Origin: Chitinophagaceae bacterium
GTDB lineage: Bacteria > Bacteroidota > Bacteroidia > Chitinophagales > Chitinophagaceae
NCBI GenBank assembly: GCA_016720745.1
Contig: JADKKA010000019.1
Coordinates: forward strand, 1 to 64,000
Direction: 5' to 3'
Length of the DNA stretch: 64,000 nucleotides
The notes under the pieces are model-generated. The model did not search any database, was not told the DNA's origin, and saw nothing but the letters and a program-made list of their open reading frames with translations. The position numbers and the translations under genes were made by a program. The stretch's first letter is position 1; each line of letters starts with the position of its first letter. Positions 46,561 to 55,776 of the stretch are shown here, piece by piece.

Positions 46561-46627
46561 CAGACTGGCAAAGTGGAGGCCCGTATTGATACGCTAATAA
46601 AATTGTGTTTGCAACAGGCCACCAGTA

Positions 46628-46653
46628 AGTCATGCCGGACTTGATCCGGCATC
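46628..46653. repeat. Short palindromic intergenic repeat
   Basis: GTCATGCCGGACTTGATCCG continues into GCATCT: an imperfect palindrome of a widespread intergenic type (GCCGGA...TCCGGC arms). It is similar in layout to the TGAGCTTGTCGAA repeats elsewhere in the window. Confidence 0.6.
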
Positions 46654-46735
46654 TTATTAAATGGACTCTTTTCATAATCCTCTCATTTGATTTTAGTTCC
46701 CTCAATCTCTGTAGTTTCGCTCATAAACTATTTAC

Positions 46736-47773
46736 ATGCGCTTTGGAATCATCGGCAGCGGGAGCTGGGCGACGGCCCTGGCCAAGATCCTGACAGATAA
46801 GCAGCATCCCATACAATGGTGGATTCGTGACGAATCCATGATCCGGCATATTCAGGAACGGCATCATAATCCCCGTTATCTATCTTCTGCCAGTTTTGAT
46901 GTTTCTTTATTACAGATGTCAACTAATATCCGGGAGGTGGTGCAGGCTGCTGATGTGTTGGTGGTGGCTGTTCCTTCGGCTTATGCTGCTGCCAGTCTGG
47001 AAGGATTACAAGCCGGTGACCTGTCCGGAAAAAAAATTGTTTCTGCCATCAAGGGATTACTTCCTGAAAAAAATATCCTGCTGAATGAATACCTGCAGCA
47101 GGAATTCGGTTTTCCGCTGGAGAATTATTTTGCAGTGCTGGGGCCCTGTCATGCCGAGGAGGTAGCGGCTGAAAAATTATCCTACCTCACATTTTCCGGT
47201 ACCGATAACAAGACTGCTTCAGCGATCTCTTCCCATTTTTCGACAGACTATATCAATACCATTGTCAATAATGATATACTCGGGGTGCAGTATGCGGCTG
47301 TGCTCAAGAATATTTATGCCTTAGGGGCCGGTATGGCACATGGACTGGATTATGGCGATAATTTTCTCAGTGTTTATATCGCCAATGCAGCCGATGAAAT
47401 GGCGGTCTTTCTTAAAAAATTCGGCGCCCGTGATATTACAGTCGGAGAGCATGGGGCAGAGGATCCGATGACTCACCGGAAAACACCCAACTATGCAGCT
47501 TCTGTTTACCTGGGCGATCTGCTGGTGACCTGTTATTCCCTTTACAGCCGGAACCGGATGTTCGGGAATATGATTGGTAAAGGATATTCCGTGAAAACGG
47601 CCCAGCTGGAAATGAACATGGTGGCGGAAGGCTTGAACGCAGCCCGTTGTATCCATGTGATCAATCAAAAAGTGGATGCTTCGATTCCGATTGCAGAAAC
47701 CATCTATAAAATACTCTGGGAAAATGTTAAAGCGGCGGAAGGGTTTAAACGGATTGAGCAGGTTTTAGTCTAG
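46736..47773 (+). CDS. gpsA: NAD(P)H-dependent glycerol-3-phosphate dehydrogenase
   Basis: 345 residues. GSGSWATAL (7-15) is the dinucleotide-binding loop; then VAVPSAY, SAIKGL (lysine of the GpsA motif), LGPCHAEEVA, and VLKNIYALGAGMAHGLDYGDN with the catalytic lysine. It reduces dihydroxyacetone phosphate to sn-glycerol-3-phosphate for phospholipid synthesis in the cytosol. Start ATG 46736 has TTTACATGCG directly upstream without a Shine-Dalgarno, usual for the phylum. Single-gene unit. Confidence 0.95.
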   Translation: MRFGIIGSGSWATALAKILTDKQHPIQWWIRDESMIRHIQERHHNPRYLSSASFDVSLLQMSTNIREVVQAADVLVVAVPSAYAAASLEGLQAGDLSGKKIVSAIKGLLPEKNILLNEYLQQEFGFPLENYFAVLGPCHAEEVAAEKLSYLTFSGTDNKTASAISSHFSTDYINTIVNNDILGVQYAAVLKNIYALGAGMAHGLDYGDNFLSVYIANAADEMAVFLKKFGARDITVGEHGAEDPMTHRKTPNYAASVYLGDLLVTCYSLYSRNRMFGNMIGKGYSVKTAQLEMNMVAEGLNAARCIHVINQKVDASIPIAETIYKILWENVKAAEGFKRIEQVLV

Positions 47774-47815
47774 GAATTAGGTAGGTATTGGGTATTGGGT
47801 ATTAGGTATTGTGAG
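47773..47815. repeat. GGTATTGGGTATTAGG low-complexity repeat
   Basis: Units of GGTATTGGGTATT and TTAGGTATT follow the gpsA stop. The same kind of sequence lies at 49466-49600, so this is a dispersed family. Confidence 0.6.
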
Positions 47816-47844
47816 TAGCCTAAAACAATTTTAATTCGTACTAT

Positions 47845-47946
47845 ATGCCACTTTTTTACCATGGATTTGTGCCTGCGGCCATACTGATCATGCTGGCCTG
47901 CCTGATGCTCCGGCAACTTTGGTTGTTCCGGAAACATCAATCCTGA
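47845..47946 (+). CDS. Possible very small membrane peptide
   Basis: 33 residues: MPLFYHGFVPAAILIMLACL then MLRQLWLFRKHQS. One membrane helix with a positive C-terminus. Only the composition supports it; no conserved family known to me. Located between gpsA and a second small membrane protein. Confidence 0.35.
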   Translation: MPLFYHGFVPAAILIMLACLMLRQLWLFRKHQS

Positions 47947-48013
47947 AACGGTTGATCAGAAATTTTACGGTTTGCGGTAAAGAATTAACTTTAGCAGGTA
48001 AAAGCCCGCAACC

Positions 48014-48220
48014 ATGATCCAGTTTTTCCAGGTCCTTTTTTTGATTGCAGCCGTGGTGCTGATCGTTCTGAATGTGCTTGATTATAACAAGTGGCAGGAA
48101 GGAAGAAAAGAAGGCAGCACCAAGCCCCACCCGATTAAATGGTTCAATTTTGTACTCACTTCCATTGTAGCCCTGGGTTGTGTGCTGAATATTATTGTGG
48201 CGTGGATCAGGAAAGGATGA
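48014..48220 (+). CDS. Small two-helix membrane protein
   Basis: 68 residues: helix FFQVLFLIAAVVLIVLNVLD, a charged loop (NKWQEGRKEGSTKPHPIKW), helix FVLTSIVALGCVLNIIVAWI and a basic end. A TAACTTTAG -7-like element lies at 47987-47995. Clear membrane topology, unknown function. It ends just before a tandem-repeat block. Confidence 0.6.
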   Translation: MIQFFQVLFLIAAVVLIVLNVLDYNKWQEGRKEGSTKPHPIKWFNFVLTSIVALGCVLNIIVAWIRKG

Positions 48221-48225
48221 GGGCA

Positions 48226-48330
48226 GTCGACAGTCTTCAGTCGACAGTCTTCAGTCGACAGTCTTCAGTCGACAGTAAACAGTCAGCAGTCAACGGTTGT
48301 ATTCCCACTAGCCACTAGTCCCTCGCCTCT
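48226..48330. repeat. CAGTCGACAGTCTT tandem repeat and CTAGTCCC stretch
   Basis: Three to four units of a 14-base repeat (CAGTCGACAGTCTT) run to about 48270, then variants (CAGTAAACAGTCAGCAGTC). At 48304-48325 CCCACTAGCCACTAGTCCC is the reverse of the tandem at 14971. No spacers of CRISPR type. Confidence 0.7.
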
Positions 48331-48343
48331 TCCGGACTTCTCT

Positions 48344-49462
48344 CTAAACAAACAAACTCGCCGCGATGCCGTCTGCCAGCAGTTTTCCTTCATTGGTGAG
48401 AATTAAACAGCCGTTTTTTTCGGTGATATGTCCGGTATGAATATAACCGGCGGCTTTTTTGCGGAATGCAATGGCGTCTACCCCATGTTTTTCATCTAAA
48501 ATATTTAATTGAATTCCTTCCATGGTTCGCAGGGCCGTCATGACGTATTCATTGAGTTGCTGATCAGGAGTGAGGGTTTCTTTTTCTATTGGCAATTCTC
48601 CTTTTTGAATGGCAGCAACATATAAATTATTATTGGAGACATTCCATTGCCGTTCGTGGCCGTTAAAGGAATGGGCAGCCGGGCCGAGACCGAGATAGGT
48701 CTTGCCCTGCCAGTAAGCTGAATTATGTTTACTTCTCCAGCCGGGTTTGGCAAAATTGGAAATCTCGTAATGTTCGTATCCGGCAGCGGCCATCCATTCC
48801 ATGAGTAAAAGAAACTGGGCCGACTGTGCATCTGGGTCTACATCCGCTTTTTGTTGCAGTCGGATGAGTTTATCCAGTGGTGTTTTGGGTTCAACCGTCA
48901 AAGCATAACAGGAAAGATGCGGTATGCCGAGTTGAATTGCTGTTTTTACATTTTCTTTCCACTTTTCATTGGTCAGGCCCGGACTTCCATAAATTAAATC
49001 AATCGTGATATTGTCAAAATAATCCAGCGCCAGTTTTATACTGCTCAGGGCTTCTGTGGCATGATGGGCCCGGTTCATCCATTGCAGGTCTTCCTCAAAA
49101 AAACTTTGTACGCCCATACTGAGCCGGTTGATGCCGACTGCTTTCCAGTCCTGCAGTTTTTTGGCTGTGATATCATCCGGGTTCGCTTCCAGCGTAATTT
49201 CTGCATTGGCATCCACCGGAAAATGCATGTGAATGGTTTGAAGGATTTGCTCCAGGTCATCCTTGTCCAGCAGGGAAGGAGTGCCTCCGCCAAAATAAAT
49301 GGTTTCAATGATCCCCTTGCCGGTATACTCTTTTTGCAGTACTGCTTCTTTGCATATCGCCGCTACCACATCATCCTTGTAATGGAGGGAAGTAGTGAAA
49401 TGGAAATTGCAATAATGACAGGCTTGTTTGCAGAAGGGAATATGGAGGTAGATGGAGGGCAT
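48344..49462 (-). CDS. hemW: Radical SAM heme chaperone HemW
   Basis: 372 residues. Radical SAM motif C11-x3-C15-x2-C18 (CKQACHYC), then YFGGGTPSLL, EANPDD and RLSMGVQSF, the blocks of the HemN/HemW family. HemW lacks the N-terminal extension of the oxygen-independent coproporphyrinogen oxidase HemN, which fits the short start here (MPSIYLHIPF). The C-terminal domain (YVMTALRTMEGI) is present. Known HemW binds heme and inserts it into respiratory proteins. Single gene. Confidence 0.85.
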   Translation of the reverse strand: MPSIYLHIPFCKQACHYCNFHFTTSLHYKDDVVAAICKEAVLQKEYTGKGIIETIYFGGGTPSLLDKDDLEQILQTIHMHFPVDANAEITLEANPDDITAKKLQDWKAVGINRLSMGVQSFFEEDLQWMNRAHHATEALSSIKLALDYFDNITIDLIYGSPGLTNEKWKENVKTAIQLGIPHLSCYALTVEPKTPLDKLIRLQQKADVDPDAQSAQFLLLMEWMAAAGYEHYEISNFAKPGWRSKHNSAYWQGKTYLGLGPAAHSFNGHERQWNVSNNNLYVAAIQKGELPIEKETLTPDQQLNEYVMTALRTMEGIQLNILDEKHGVDAIAFRKKAAGYIHTGHITEKNGCLILTNEGKLLADGIAASLFV

Positions 49463-49465
49463 GGG

Positions 49466-49600
49466 GTTAGGTATTGGATATTAGATATTGGGTATTAGGA
49501 ATTGTAGTCATAAAGTGGGTGGTGGGTTTTTTAGAGAAACGATGGTAAGGTATTGAGATATTAGGATATTGACATATTCAGATATTGGGTATTGGCGGAT
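49466..49600. repeat. Low-complexity GGTATT/GATATT repeat
   Basis: Units of TTAGGTATTGGATATT, AGATATTGGGTATTAGG and similar run upstream of hemW. Related to 47773-47815. Confidence 0.6.
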
Positions 49601-49689
49601 TATTTACATATTAACTGCCGATATGTTTGGTTGAATATTTCATTTGAACCAGCGATTTGGTAATTTAGCATACTATCCGTTGAATAGCC

Positions 49690-51495
49690 ATGTACAGGTT
49701 ACAATTGCAAATATCGGTTCTGTTCCTCATCCTGCTTTCTGTTGCGGGCAATAGTCAGTCGAAGTATCCCTTGCAATTGCATTGCACGGATCGTGAGACT
49801 TCCACCTTTATTAGTCAACAGGGGATCTCTACTCTTTTTGATTCCCGTTTTGTCTGTATCGAATATGTGAACCAGTTGCAGGGACTGCTGCAAACAAAGG
49901 GCTATGTGACTGCTTCGCTGGATAGTGTGCGGTTTGATAGTTTGTCTGCCTCGGTAGTACTGTTTGTTGGGGAACAATACAAATGGGCCAGTCTGGATGC
50001 CGGTAAAGTGGATCCCTCCCTGCTGGAAGCAGTTGGCTGGCGGGAACAGCTGTTTCGCGAAAAACCCATGAACTTTACACAACTCAAAGAGTGGCAGGAA
50101 AAAATATTGAGCCGCCTGGAAAATACCGGTTATCCCTTTGCAAAAATCTGGCTGGATAGTATTCGTCTTGACCAGGACCGGGTAGCGGCCCTGCTGAAAG
50201 TAGACAAAGGACCTGCCTACCTGATTGATAGTATCCGTATTTATGGCAATGCCAAAATTTCGAATTACTATCTGCAACGCTACCTCGATATTCCCAATGG
50301 GTCTGTATACAGCCGGGAAAAACTGCTTCGGGTCAATCAGAAAATGCGGGAGCTGACCTATATCGAGGAAGAGAAACCTTTTGACCTTACTATGCTGGCG
50401 ACCGGGTCCATCCTGAACATGTATCTCAAACAAAAGAAAAGCAGTCAGGTTAACCTGCTTGTGGGATTCCTGCCGAATAATGACCAGCTTTCTTCCAAAA
50501 AATTATTGCTGACTGGTGAGGCCAATATCTTACTGAAGAATGCACTGGGGTCGGGTGAAACCATCGGATTGAACTGGCAGCAGATACAGGTTCGTTCACC
50601 ACGATTGAATCTTTTATTTAATTATCCATACTTGTTCCGCTCACCGGTGGGGGTGGATTTTAATTTTGATATCCTGCGTAAGGACAGCAGCTTTGTCAAT
50701 ATCAACCTGCAACTGGGAGGATCCTATACGCTAAGTGCCACGCAAACAGGGAAGCTCTTTATACAAAGGACGCAGACCATTGTTAATGCCGGTGGCATCA
50801 ATACCATCCAGGTCATCCAGCAACGGCGGCTGCCGGACCTGGGAGATGTGAGTTCGGTGAATGTGGGAGTGGAGTATGACCTGAATAAAACTGATTACCG
50901 GCTCAATCCCAGAAAGGGATATGAATTAAAACTGGTCACCGCCATCGGATCCAAAAAACTCAAGAAGAACAATGAAGTGATTGCGCTGAAAGATCCAACT
51001 GATCCGAATTATGATTTTGACAAACTCTATGATACGGTCAAACTCAGTACCTATCAGTTCAGGGCCCGGCTGACTGCGGCAAAGTATTTTCCATTGGGAG
51101 GAGGGAGGAGTACGGTTAAAACTGCCTTTAACGGAGGAATGTTCCAAAGCGGCAATATCTTCCGGAATGAACTTTTTCAGATCGGCGGATATAAACTGCT
51201 GAGAGGTTTTGATGAAGAAAGCCAGTATCTCTCGCATTTTGCTCTTGCTACGGCGGAGTTCAGGTACCTGGTGGGACAAAACTCCTATTTCTATGCGCTG
51301 CTGGATGGGGGCTGGGGCCGCAACAATACTCCGGGGATACAGCTCAATTACACTTTTATTGGTACCGGACTGGGGTTAGCACTGGAAACAAAAGCCGGCA
51401 TCTTTAACCTGGCCTGGGCTGTGGGTAAGCGAAATGACACGGAATTCAACCTGCGTCAATCAAAAATTCACTTCGGCTTTGTGAATTATTTCTGA
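49690..51495 (+). CDS. BamA/TamA-like outer-membrane protein (POTRA plus surface-antigen barrel)
   Basis: 601 residues. Signal peptide (SVLFLILLSVAGNSQ), then POTRA-like units; the clearest is VDKGPAYLIDSIRIYGNAKI (about 175-195) with YLDIPNGSVYSREKL. A 16-strand barrel follows with RGFDEESQYL near 500, equal to the conserved RGF motif of Omp85 proteins, and a terminal Phe (FGFVNYF). Members insert or translocate proteins at the outer membrane. Only one or two POTRAs, shorter than BamA (usually five), so it is a TamA/Sam50-like paralogue. Followed by DUF4271 at 53 bases. Confidence 0.8.
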   Translation: MYRLQLQISVLFLILLSVAGNSQSKYPLQLHCTDRETSTFISQQGISTLFDSRFVCIEYVNQLQGLLQTKGYVTASLDSVRFDSLSASVVLFVGEQYKWASLDAGKVDPSLLEAVGWREQLFREKPMNFTQLKEWQEKILSRLENTGYPFAKIWLDSIRLDQDRVAALLKVDKGPAYLIDSIRIYGNAKISNYYLQRYLDIPNGSVYSREKLLRVNQKMRELTYIEEEKPFDLTMLATGSILNMYLKQKKSSQVNLLVGFLPNNDQLSSKKLLLTGEANILLKNALGSGETIGLNWQQIQVRSPRLNLLFNYPYLFRSPVGVDFNFDILRKDSSFVNINLQLGGSYTLSATQTGKLFIQRTQTIVNAGGINTIQVIQQRRLPDLGDVSSVNVGVEYDLNKTDYRLNPRKGYELKLVTAIGSKKLKKNNEVIALKDPTDPNYDFDKLYDTVKLSTYQFRARLTAAKYFPLGGGRSTVKTAFNGGMFQSGNIFRNELFQIGGYKLLRGFDEESQYLSHFALATAEFRYLVGQNSYFYALLDGGWGRNNTPGIQLNYTFIGTGLGLALETKAGIFNLAWAVGKRNDTEFNLRQSKIHFGFVNYF

Positions 51496-51548
51496 TCCCT
51501 GCATGAATTGGCAGGGTCAATCAATATTTTTGCGCATAAATTTTCCTT

Positions 51549-52529
51549 TTGAAGTACTGGCTGGTTTTATTCCTTTCCTGTTTTCTTATTACTGGTTCCA
51601 TCTTTGCCCAGCAGCCGGATAGCCTGAGTCCTGCAGGTAAAGACACATTAGCTGTATCCGACAGTCTGCTCCCGTCAGATACCATTCCGGTGAACACATT
51701 AGCCGATTCAGTATCCAAAAAACCGGTAATGACCGATAGTGCCTGGCAAATGCCGGTTGGCAGTTCCGAACATCCGGGAATCATCACCCACGCTATCCTT
51801 GAGCATCATCCTTATTTTGGTTTTGCTGCTGCATTGCAGCCCCTGCCACCCGGAGGTCAACCAAGAAAAGCCAGTGGAAAGGAGTGGATCTTTTATATGC
51901 TGGTGCTCCTGCTGATGGTATTCGGGTTTTTAAAAATGCTTTTCCCCAAATATTTCAGCGATCTGTTCCGGCTCTTTTTCCGGACCACCATCAAACAAAG
52001 ACAAATCAAGGAACAGCTGATGCAGACACCACTGCCTTCACTCATGCTGAATGCCTTTTTTGTACTGAGTACGGGCTTGTATGTGAGTTTTATGATGGTC
52101 TATTTTGAACTGAACACGATCGGGAATTTCTGGCTGCTCCTGCTCTACTGTTGCGGAGGGCTTTCTCTCATGTACTTTGTAAAATTTGCCGGCCTCAAAA
52201 TAGCGGGATGGTTGTTCAATATGGAAGAGGCGGCAGATGCCTATGTTTTCATCGTTTTTGTGGTCAATAAAATGCTCGGGATCCTGTTACTGCCCTTCCT
52301 GGTCCTGATCGCTTTTACGGTCGGCCGGGTCTATTCGGCGGGTTTGACCCTTTCCTGGTGCCTGGTGGGGGGACTGCTTTTATACAGGTTTATACTTACT
52401 TATTCTGCCGTTCGTAATCTGGTCAGGGTCAACCCTTTTCATTTTATTTTGTACATCGCGGCCTTCGAAATCGCGCCCCTTTTGCTGATATACAAGGCTT
52501 TGTTACTGTTTTTCCGGATTACTGCTTAA
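51549..52529 (+). CDS. DUF4271 membrane protein
   Basis: 326 residues with a TTG start at 51549 (MKYWLVLFLSCFLITGS...). A signal-like helix is followed by a Ser/Pro/Thr-rich periplasmic stretch (about 25-100), then six membrane segments with AGWLFNMEEAADAYVFIVFV, the signature of DUF4271 in Bacteroidota. It sits directly before hemD throughout the phylum as far as I know. Function unknown; a role in membrane heme or quinone metabolism is not supported by sequence. Confidence 0.8.
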   Translation: MKYWLVLFLSCFLITGSIFAQQPDSLSPAGKDTLAVSDSLLPSDTIPVNTLADSVSKKPVMTDSAWQMPVGSSEHPGIITHAILEHHPYFGFAAALQPLPPGGQPRKASGKEWIFYMLVLLLMVFGFLKMLFPKYFSDLFRLFFRTTIKQRQIKEQLMQTPLPSLMLNAFFVLSTGLYVSFMMVYFELNTIGNFWLLLLYCCGGLSLMYFVKFAGLKIAGWLFNMEEAADAYVFIVFVVNKMLGILLLPFLVLIAFTVGRVYSAGLTLSWCLVGGLLLYRFILTYSAVRNLVRVNPFHFILYIAAFEIAPLLLIYKALLLFFRITA

Positions 52530-52558
52530 CTTTGCACACAACTTTAGCCGAACCGATT

Positions 52559-53353
52559 ATGACTAAGACAGGGGTTAATAAGGCCGGTGCGCAGGCCAAA
52601 GCAGTGCAAAAGATCCTGATTACCCAGCCCAGACCCGAAAGCGAGAAGTCGCCGTACTTTGAGCTGGCACGCAAGTATAGCCTTGAGCTTGCTTTTCATC
52701 CCTTTATCCGGCTGGAAGGGATACCTGCACGGGAGTTCCGCAAACAAAAGATCGAGATACAGCAATATACCGGGGTGGTCTTCACCAGCCGGAATGCCAT
52801 TGATCATTTCTTCCGCATGTGTGAGGAGATGAAAGTGAGTGTATCCCAGGATACCAAGTATTTCTGTATCACGGAAGCCGTGGCCCTCTATCTCCAGAAA
52901 TTTATCCTCTACCGCAAAAGAAAAGTCTTTTACGGAGCTGATGGGACCAATAAGAGCATGTTTGATGCCATCAACAAACACAAGGGCAATGAAAAATTCC
53001 TTTATGTCTGTTCCGAGAACCAGCAGGATAATGAAATCGTGAACTGGCTCAAGAACAATAACTGTGAATTTGTACTGGCCTTTATGTACCGCACCCAGAG
53101 TGCCGATGTAAAAGAAATTCTCACCGCCAACTACTATGATGTCATTTGCTTTTTCACCCCCAGTGGCGTGAAAAGTCTATTTGACAATGTTCCCAAATTC
53201 AAACAGAACGGTACCGTATTCGGCGCCTTTGGCAGCAACACATCCCGGGCCATTGAAGATGCCGGACTGAAACTGGAAATCAAAGCACCCCAGCCGCAAA
53301 CACCGAGTATGGTGGCGGCGTTGGAGCAGTTTTTGTCGGGGAAGATGAAGTGA
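52559..53353 (+). CDS. hemD: Uroporphyrinogen-III synthase
   Basis: 264 residues from ATG 52559. A TAACTTTG -7-like element lies at 52527-52534. Family blocks: VQKILITQPRPESEKSPYFE, GVVFTSRNAIDHFF (about 75-88), FLYVCSENQQDN, and DVICFFTPSGVKSLF near 200. HemD converts hydroxymethylbilane to uroporphyrinogen III, the branch point of heme, siroheme and cobalamin synthesis. Sequence conservation is always low in this family, but the order of blocks is right. The first 10 residues are extra relative to other HemD proteins. Confidence 0.85.
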   Translation: MTKTGVNKAGAQAKAVQKILITQPRPESEKSPYFELARKYSLELAFHPFIRLEGIPAREFRKQKIEIQQYTGVVFTSRNAIDHFFRMCEEMKVSVSQDTKYFCITEAVALYLQKFILYRKRKVFYGADGTNKSMFDAINKHKGNEKFLYVCSENQQDNEIVNWLKNNNCEFVLAFMYRTQSADVKEILTANYYDVICFFTPSGVKSLFDNVPKFKQNGTVFGAFGSNTSRAIEDAGLKLEIKAPQPQTPSMVAALEQFLSGKMK

Positions 53354-53445
53354 GTCAGTCGGCAGTCGGCAGTCGGCAGTCGGCAGTCGGCAGTCAGCAG
53401 TCGACAGTCAGCAGTCAGCAGTCGGCAGTCAGCAGTCGGTAAGGC
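53353..53445. repeat. CAGTCGG tandem repeat
   Basis: About twelve 7-base units (CAGTCGG, with CAGTCAG and CAGTCGA variants) directly after the hemD stop. Related to the block at 48226 and at 60900. Confidence 0.75.
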
Positions 53446-53458
53446 CAAGGCCCCTTGT

Positions 53459-53483
53459 GTCACCCTGAGCTTGTCGAAGGGTG
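53459..53483. repeat. CACCCTGAGCTTGTCGAAGGGTG palindromic repeat
   Basis: An imperfect palindrome with TGAGCTTGTCGAA as centre and CACCC/GGGTG arms; a second copy is at 60955-60979, and a variant at 15031. Confidence 0.75.
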
Positions 53484-53569
53484 AATAGAAGCAGTCCGTC
53501 AATCGGGTATACTCAACTTCTCAACCTCTCAACTGTTGAACATCTCAACATCTCAACTACTCAACCCCC

Positions 53570-55633
53570 ATGCACAGCAACCGGTTAGTCAATGAAACCA
53601 GTCCCTATTTATTGCAGCATGCCCATAACCCGGTGAACTGGTATCCCTGGGGGGAGGAAGCATTGCAAAAAGCAAAGCAGGAGGATAAACCGATCCTGGT
53701 GAGTATCGGGTATGCAGCCTGTCACTGGTGCCATGTGATGGAACGGGAAAGTTTTGAAGATGAAACCACGGCGGCCATCATGAACCGCGACTTTATCAAT
53801 ATCAAAATAGACCGGGAAGAAAGACCGGATCTTGATCATATCTACATGGATGCCGTGCAGGCCATGACCGGCAGCGGCGGCTGGCCCCTCAATGTATTTC
53901 TGACGCCCGATGCCCGGCCATTTTACGGCGGCACCTATTTCCCGCCCACCCGGGCCTATAACCGCGCTTCCTGGCAGGAGACATTACTGGGAGTAACCCA
54001 GGCCTTTCGGGACCGGAGGAATGAAATCGAAGCTCAGGCCAGTAATCTTACTGAACACCTGGTCAATGCCAGTTCATTTGGGATACAGACGGTACCGGGG
54101 CCCGAAATATTTGACCAGGTTAAGATCCGGGAAACAGCGGAGCAGCTCCTGAAACAGGCCGACAAAGAGTGGGGAGGATTTGGGAAAGCGCCTAAGTTTC
54201 CGCAGACATTTTCCATTCAGTATTTACTGCGTTTTCATTATTTAAGCGGGGATGGTCCGGCCCTTGAACAGGCATTGTTATCGCTTGATAAAATGATAGA
54301 AGGAGGGATCTATGATCAGCTGGGAGGTGGCTTTGCCCGTTATTCCACCGATACCGAATGGCTGGCTCCCCATTTTGAAAAAATGCTTTATGATAATGCG
54401 CTGCTGGTGATGGTGCTGAGTGAGGCCTACCAGTTAACGGGGAAGCTGCGTTACCGGGAAGTAATTGAAGAAACCATTGACTTCATACAAAGGGAATTGA
54501 TGCTGGAGGAGGGGGCTTTTTATGCAGCCCTGGATGCAGACAGTGAGGGGGTGGAAGGAAAGTTTTATGTTTGGCAACCGGAGGAAATACAAGCGGTATT
54601 GGGCAATGAAGCCGAACTGTTCTGTGCTTATTATGATGTAACGGATAGGGGCAACTGGTCCGAGCCCGGACATGGATCCACCAATATCCTGCGGGTTAAA
54701 AAGCCATTGGCTGACTTTGCTAAATCGAGGAATGAGGATGAAGCGATCATCAAAAAAAGACTGGAAGCCGGTTGTATACTTTTATTAGCAGAAAGGGCAA
54801 AGCGGGTGAGGCCGCAGCTGGATGATAAAATCATTCTGGGCTGGAATGCACTGATGAATACGGCCATCTCCAAAGCATTTGCAGCAACAGGGCATACGGC
54901 GTATCGGGATCTGGCCATCCGCAATATGAACTTCCTGCTGGAACATTTCAAAGCAGAAAAAGGATATCATCATACCTGGAAATCAGGCAAGGCAAAATAT
55001 CCGGCTTTTCTGGATGACTATGCCTACCTGATCGATGCATTGATTCAGTTACAGGAAATCACCGGGAACAGGGACTGGCTGCAAAAGGCCCGGGAGCTGA
55101 CCGAATTTGTGCGGGAGCATTTCAGGGAGGAGGGAACCGGGTTCTTTTTTTATACTCCGGTCTGGCAGGAAGATGTGATCCTGCGGAAGAAGGAAGTTTA
55201 TGACGGGGCCACACCCTCCGGTAATGCGGTGATGGCGCTGAACCTGTACCGGCTGGGCATTCTGTACAATTTGCCGGAATGGAAGGAGCAGTCTGCCAGC
55301 ATGCTGGCGGCCCTTGGCAATGCCATTACCCGTTACCCGACTTCCTTTGGGTGCTGGGCCTGTTTGTTGCAGGAACAGATCAGTGGGACCAATGAATTGG
55401 CGCTGGTGGGGGATGGATTTGAGAAAGTTTTACATGAAGTTTTAAATGAATATATACCGCACCGGGTATTGATGGCTGCGGCCGGACCGGTGGAAGAATT
55501 TCCCTTGCTGGCGGCAAGAACAAGTGTTAGCAGGGTTTCTTTGTATCGCTGTAGTAATTACACTTGTCAGCTCCCCGTATTTTCTGCAAAAGAGCTTATA
55601 TCGCTGATAAACAGGGACAAAAAAGACAATTAA
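53570..55633 (+). CDS. YyaL/spermatogenesis-associated-20-like thioredoxin-fold protein (DUF255)
   Basis: 687 residues. N-terminal thioredoxin-like domain: PYLLQHAHNPVNWYPWGEEA, ILVSIGYAACHWCHVMERES with CHWC at 51-54, and FINIKIDREERPDL. The rest is an (alpha/alpha) toroid as in N-acylglucosamine epimerases (LAPHFEKMLYDNALL, DDYAYLIDALIQLQ, YDGATPSGNAVMALNLYRLG). Function of these proteins is not settled; a redox-active role is suggested by the CxxC. Single-gene unit. Confidence 0.9.
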   Translation: MHSNRLVNETSPYLLQHAHNPVNWYPWGEEALQKAKQEDKPILVSIGYAACHWCHVMERESFEDETTAAIMNRDFINIKIDREERPDLDHIYMDAVQAMTGSGGWPLNVFLTPDARPFYGGTYFPPTRAYNRASWQETLLGVTQAFRDRRNEIEAQASNLTEHLVNASSFGIQTVPGPEIFDQVKIRETAEQLLKQADKEWGGFGKAPKFPQTFSIQYLLRFHYLSGDGPALEQALLSLDKMIEGGIYDQLGGGFARYSTDTEWLAPHFEKMLYDNALLVMVLSEAYQLTGKLRYREVIEETIDFIQRELMLEEGAFYAALDADSEGVEGKFYVWQPEEIQAVLGNEAELFCAYYDVTDRGNWSEPGHGSTNILRVKKPLADFAKSRNEDEAIIKKRLEAGCILLLAERAKRVRPQLDDKIILGWNALMNTAISKAFAATGHTAYRDLAIRNMNFLLEHFKAEKGYHHTWKSGKAKYPAFLDDYAYLIDALIQLQEITGNRDWLQKARELTEFVREHFREEGTGFFFYTPVWQEDVILRKKEVYDGATPSGNAVMALNLYRLGILYNLPEWKEQSASMLAALGNAITRYPTSFGCWACLLQEQISGTNELALVGDGFEKVLHEVLNEYIPHRVLMAAAGPVEEFPLLAARTSVSRVSLYRCSNYTCQLPVFSAKELISLINRDKKDN

Positions 55634-55697
55634 TTTTTAGTTAATACAATAAATCAGCGTTGGCCTCCGTTAGAAAATTTACCTTGAAAAATACGCT

Positions 55698-55726
55698 TTG
55701 ACCGAAAAAAATAAATGATAACCTTG
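55698..55726 (+). promoter_or_regulatory. Promoter of the gldKLMN operon
   Basis: TTG at 55698-55700 and TAACCTTG at 55719-55726, 18 bases apart, fit the Bacteroidota -33 TTG and -7 TAnnTTTG consensus. The gldK start lies 50 bases downstream. Confidence 0.5.
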
Positions 55727-55776
55727 TGATAGCAAATAGCCCAAAACATTATATTTGCCCAATACCCCTTAAGTGT

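Noticed and set aside
46257..46652. Several overlapping Pro/Gly/Arg-rich frames on both strands
   Set aside because: They come only from G and C homopolymer runs and have no family-like sequence; the tract is treated as corrupt.
48226..48296. Tandem repeat resembling a CRISPR array
   Set aside because: Units are 14 bases without unique spacers, and no cas gene is present. The same holds for 53353-53445.
49699..50433. 244-residue minus-strand frame opposite the BamA-like gene
   Set aside because: Antisense shadow of a recognisable POTRA/barrel gene; no motif of its own.
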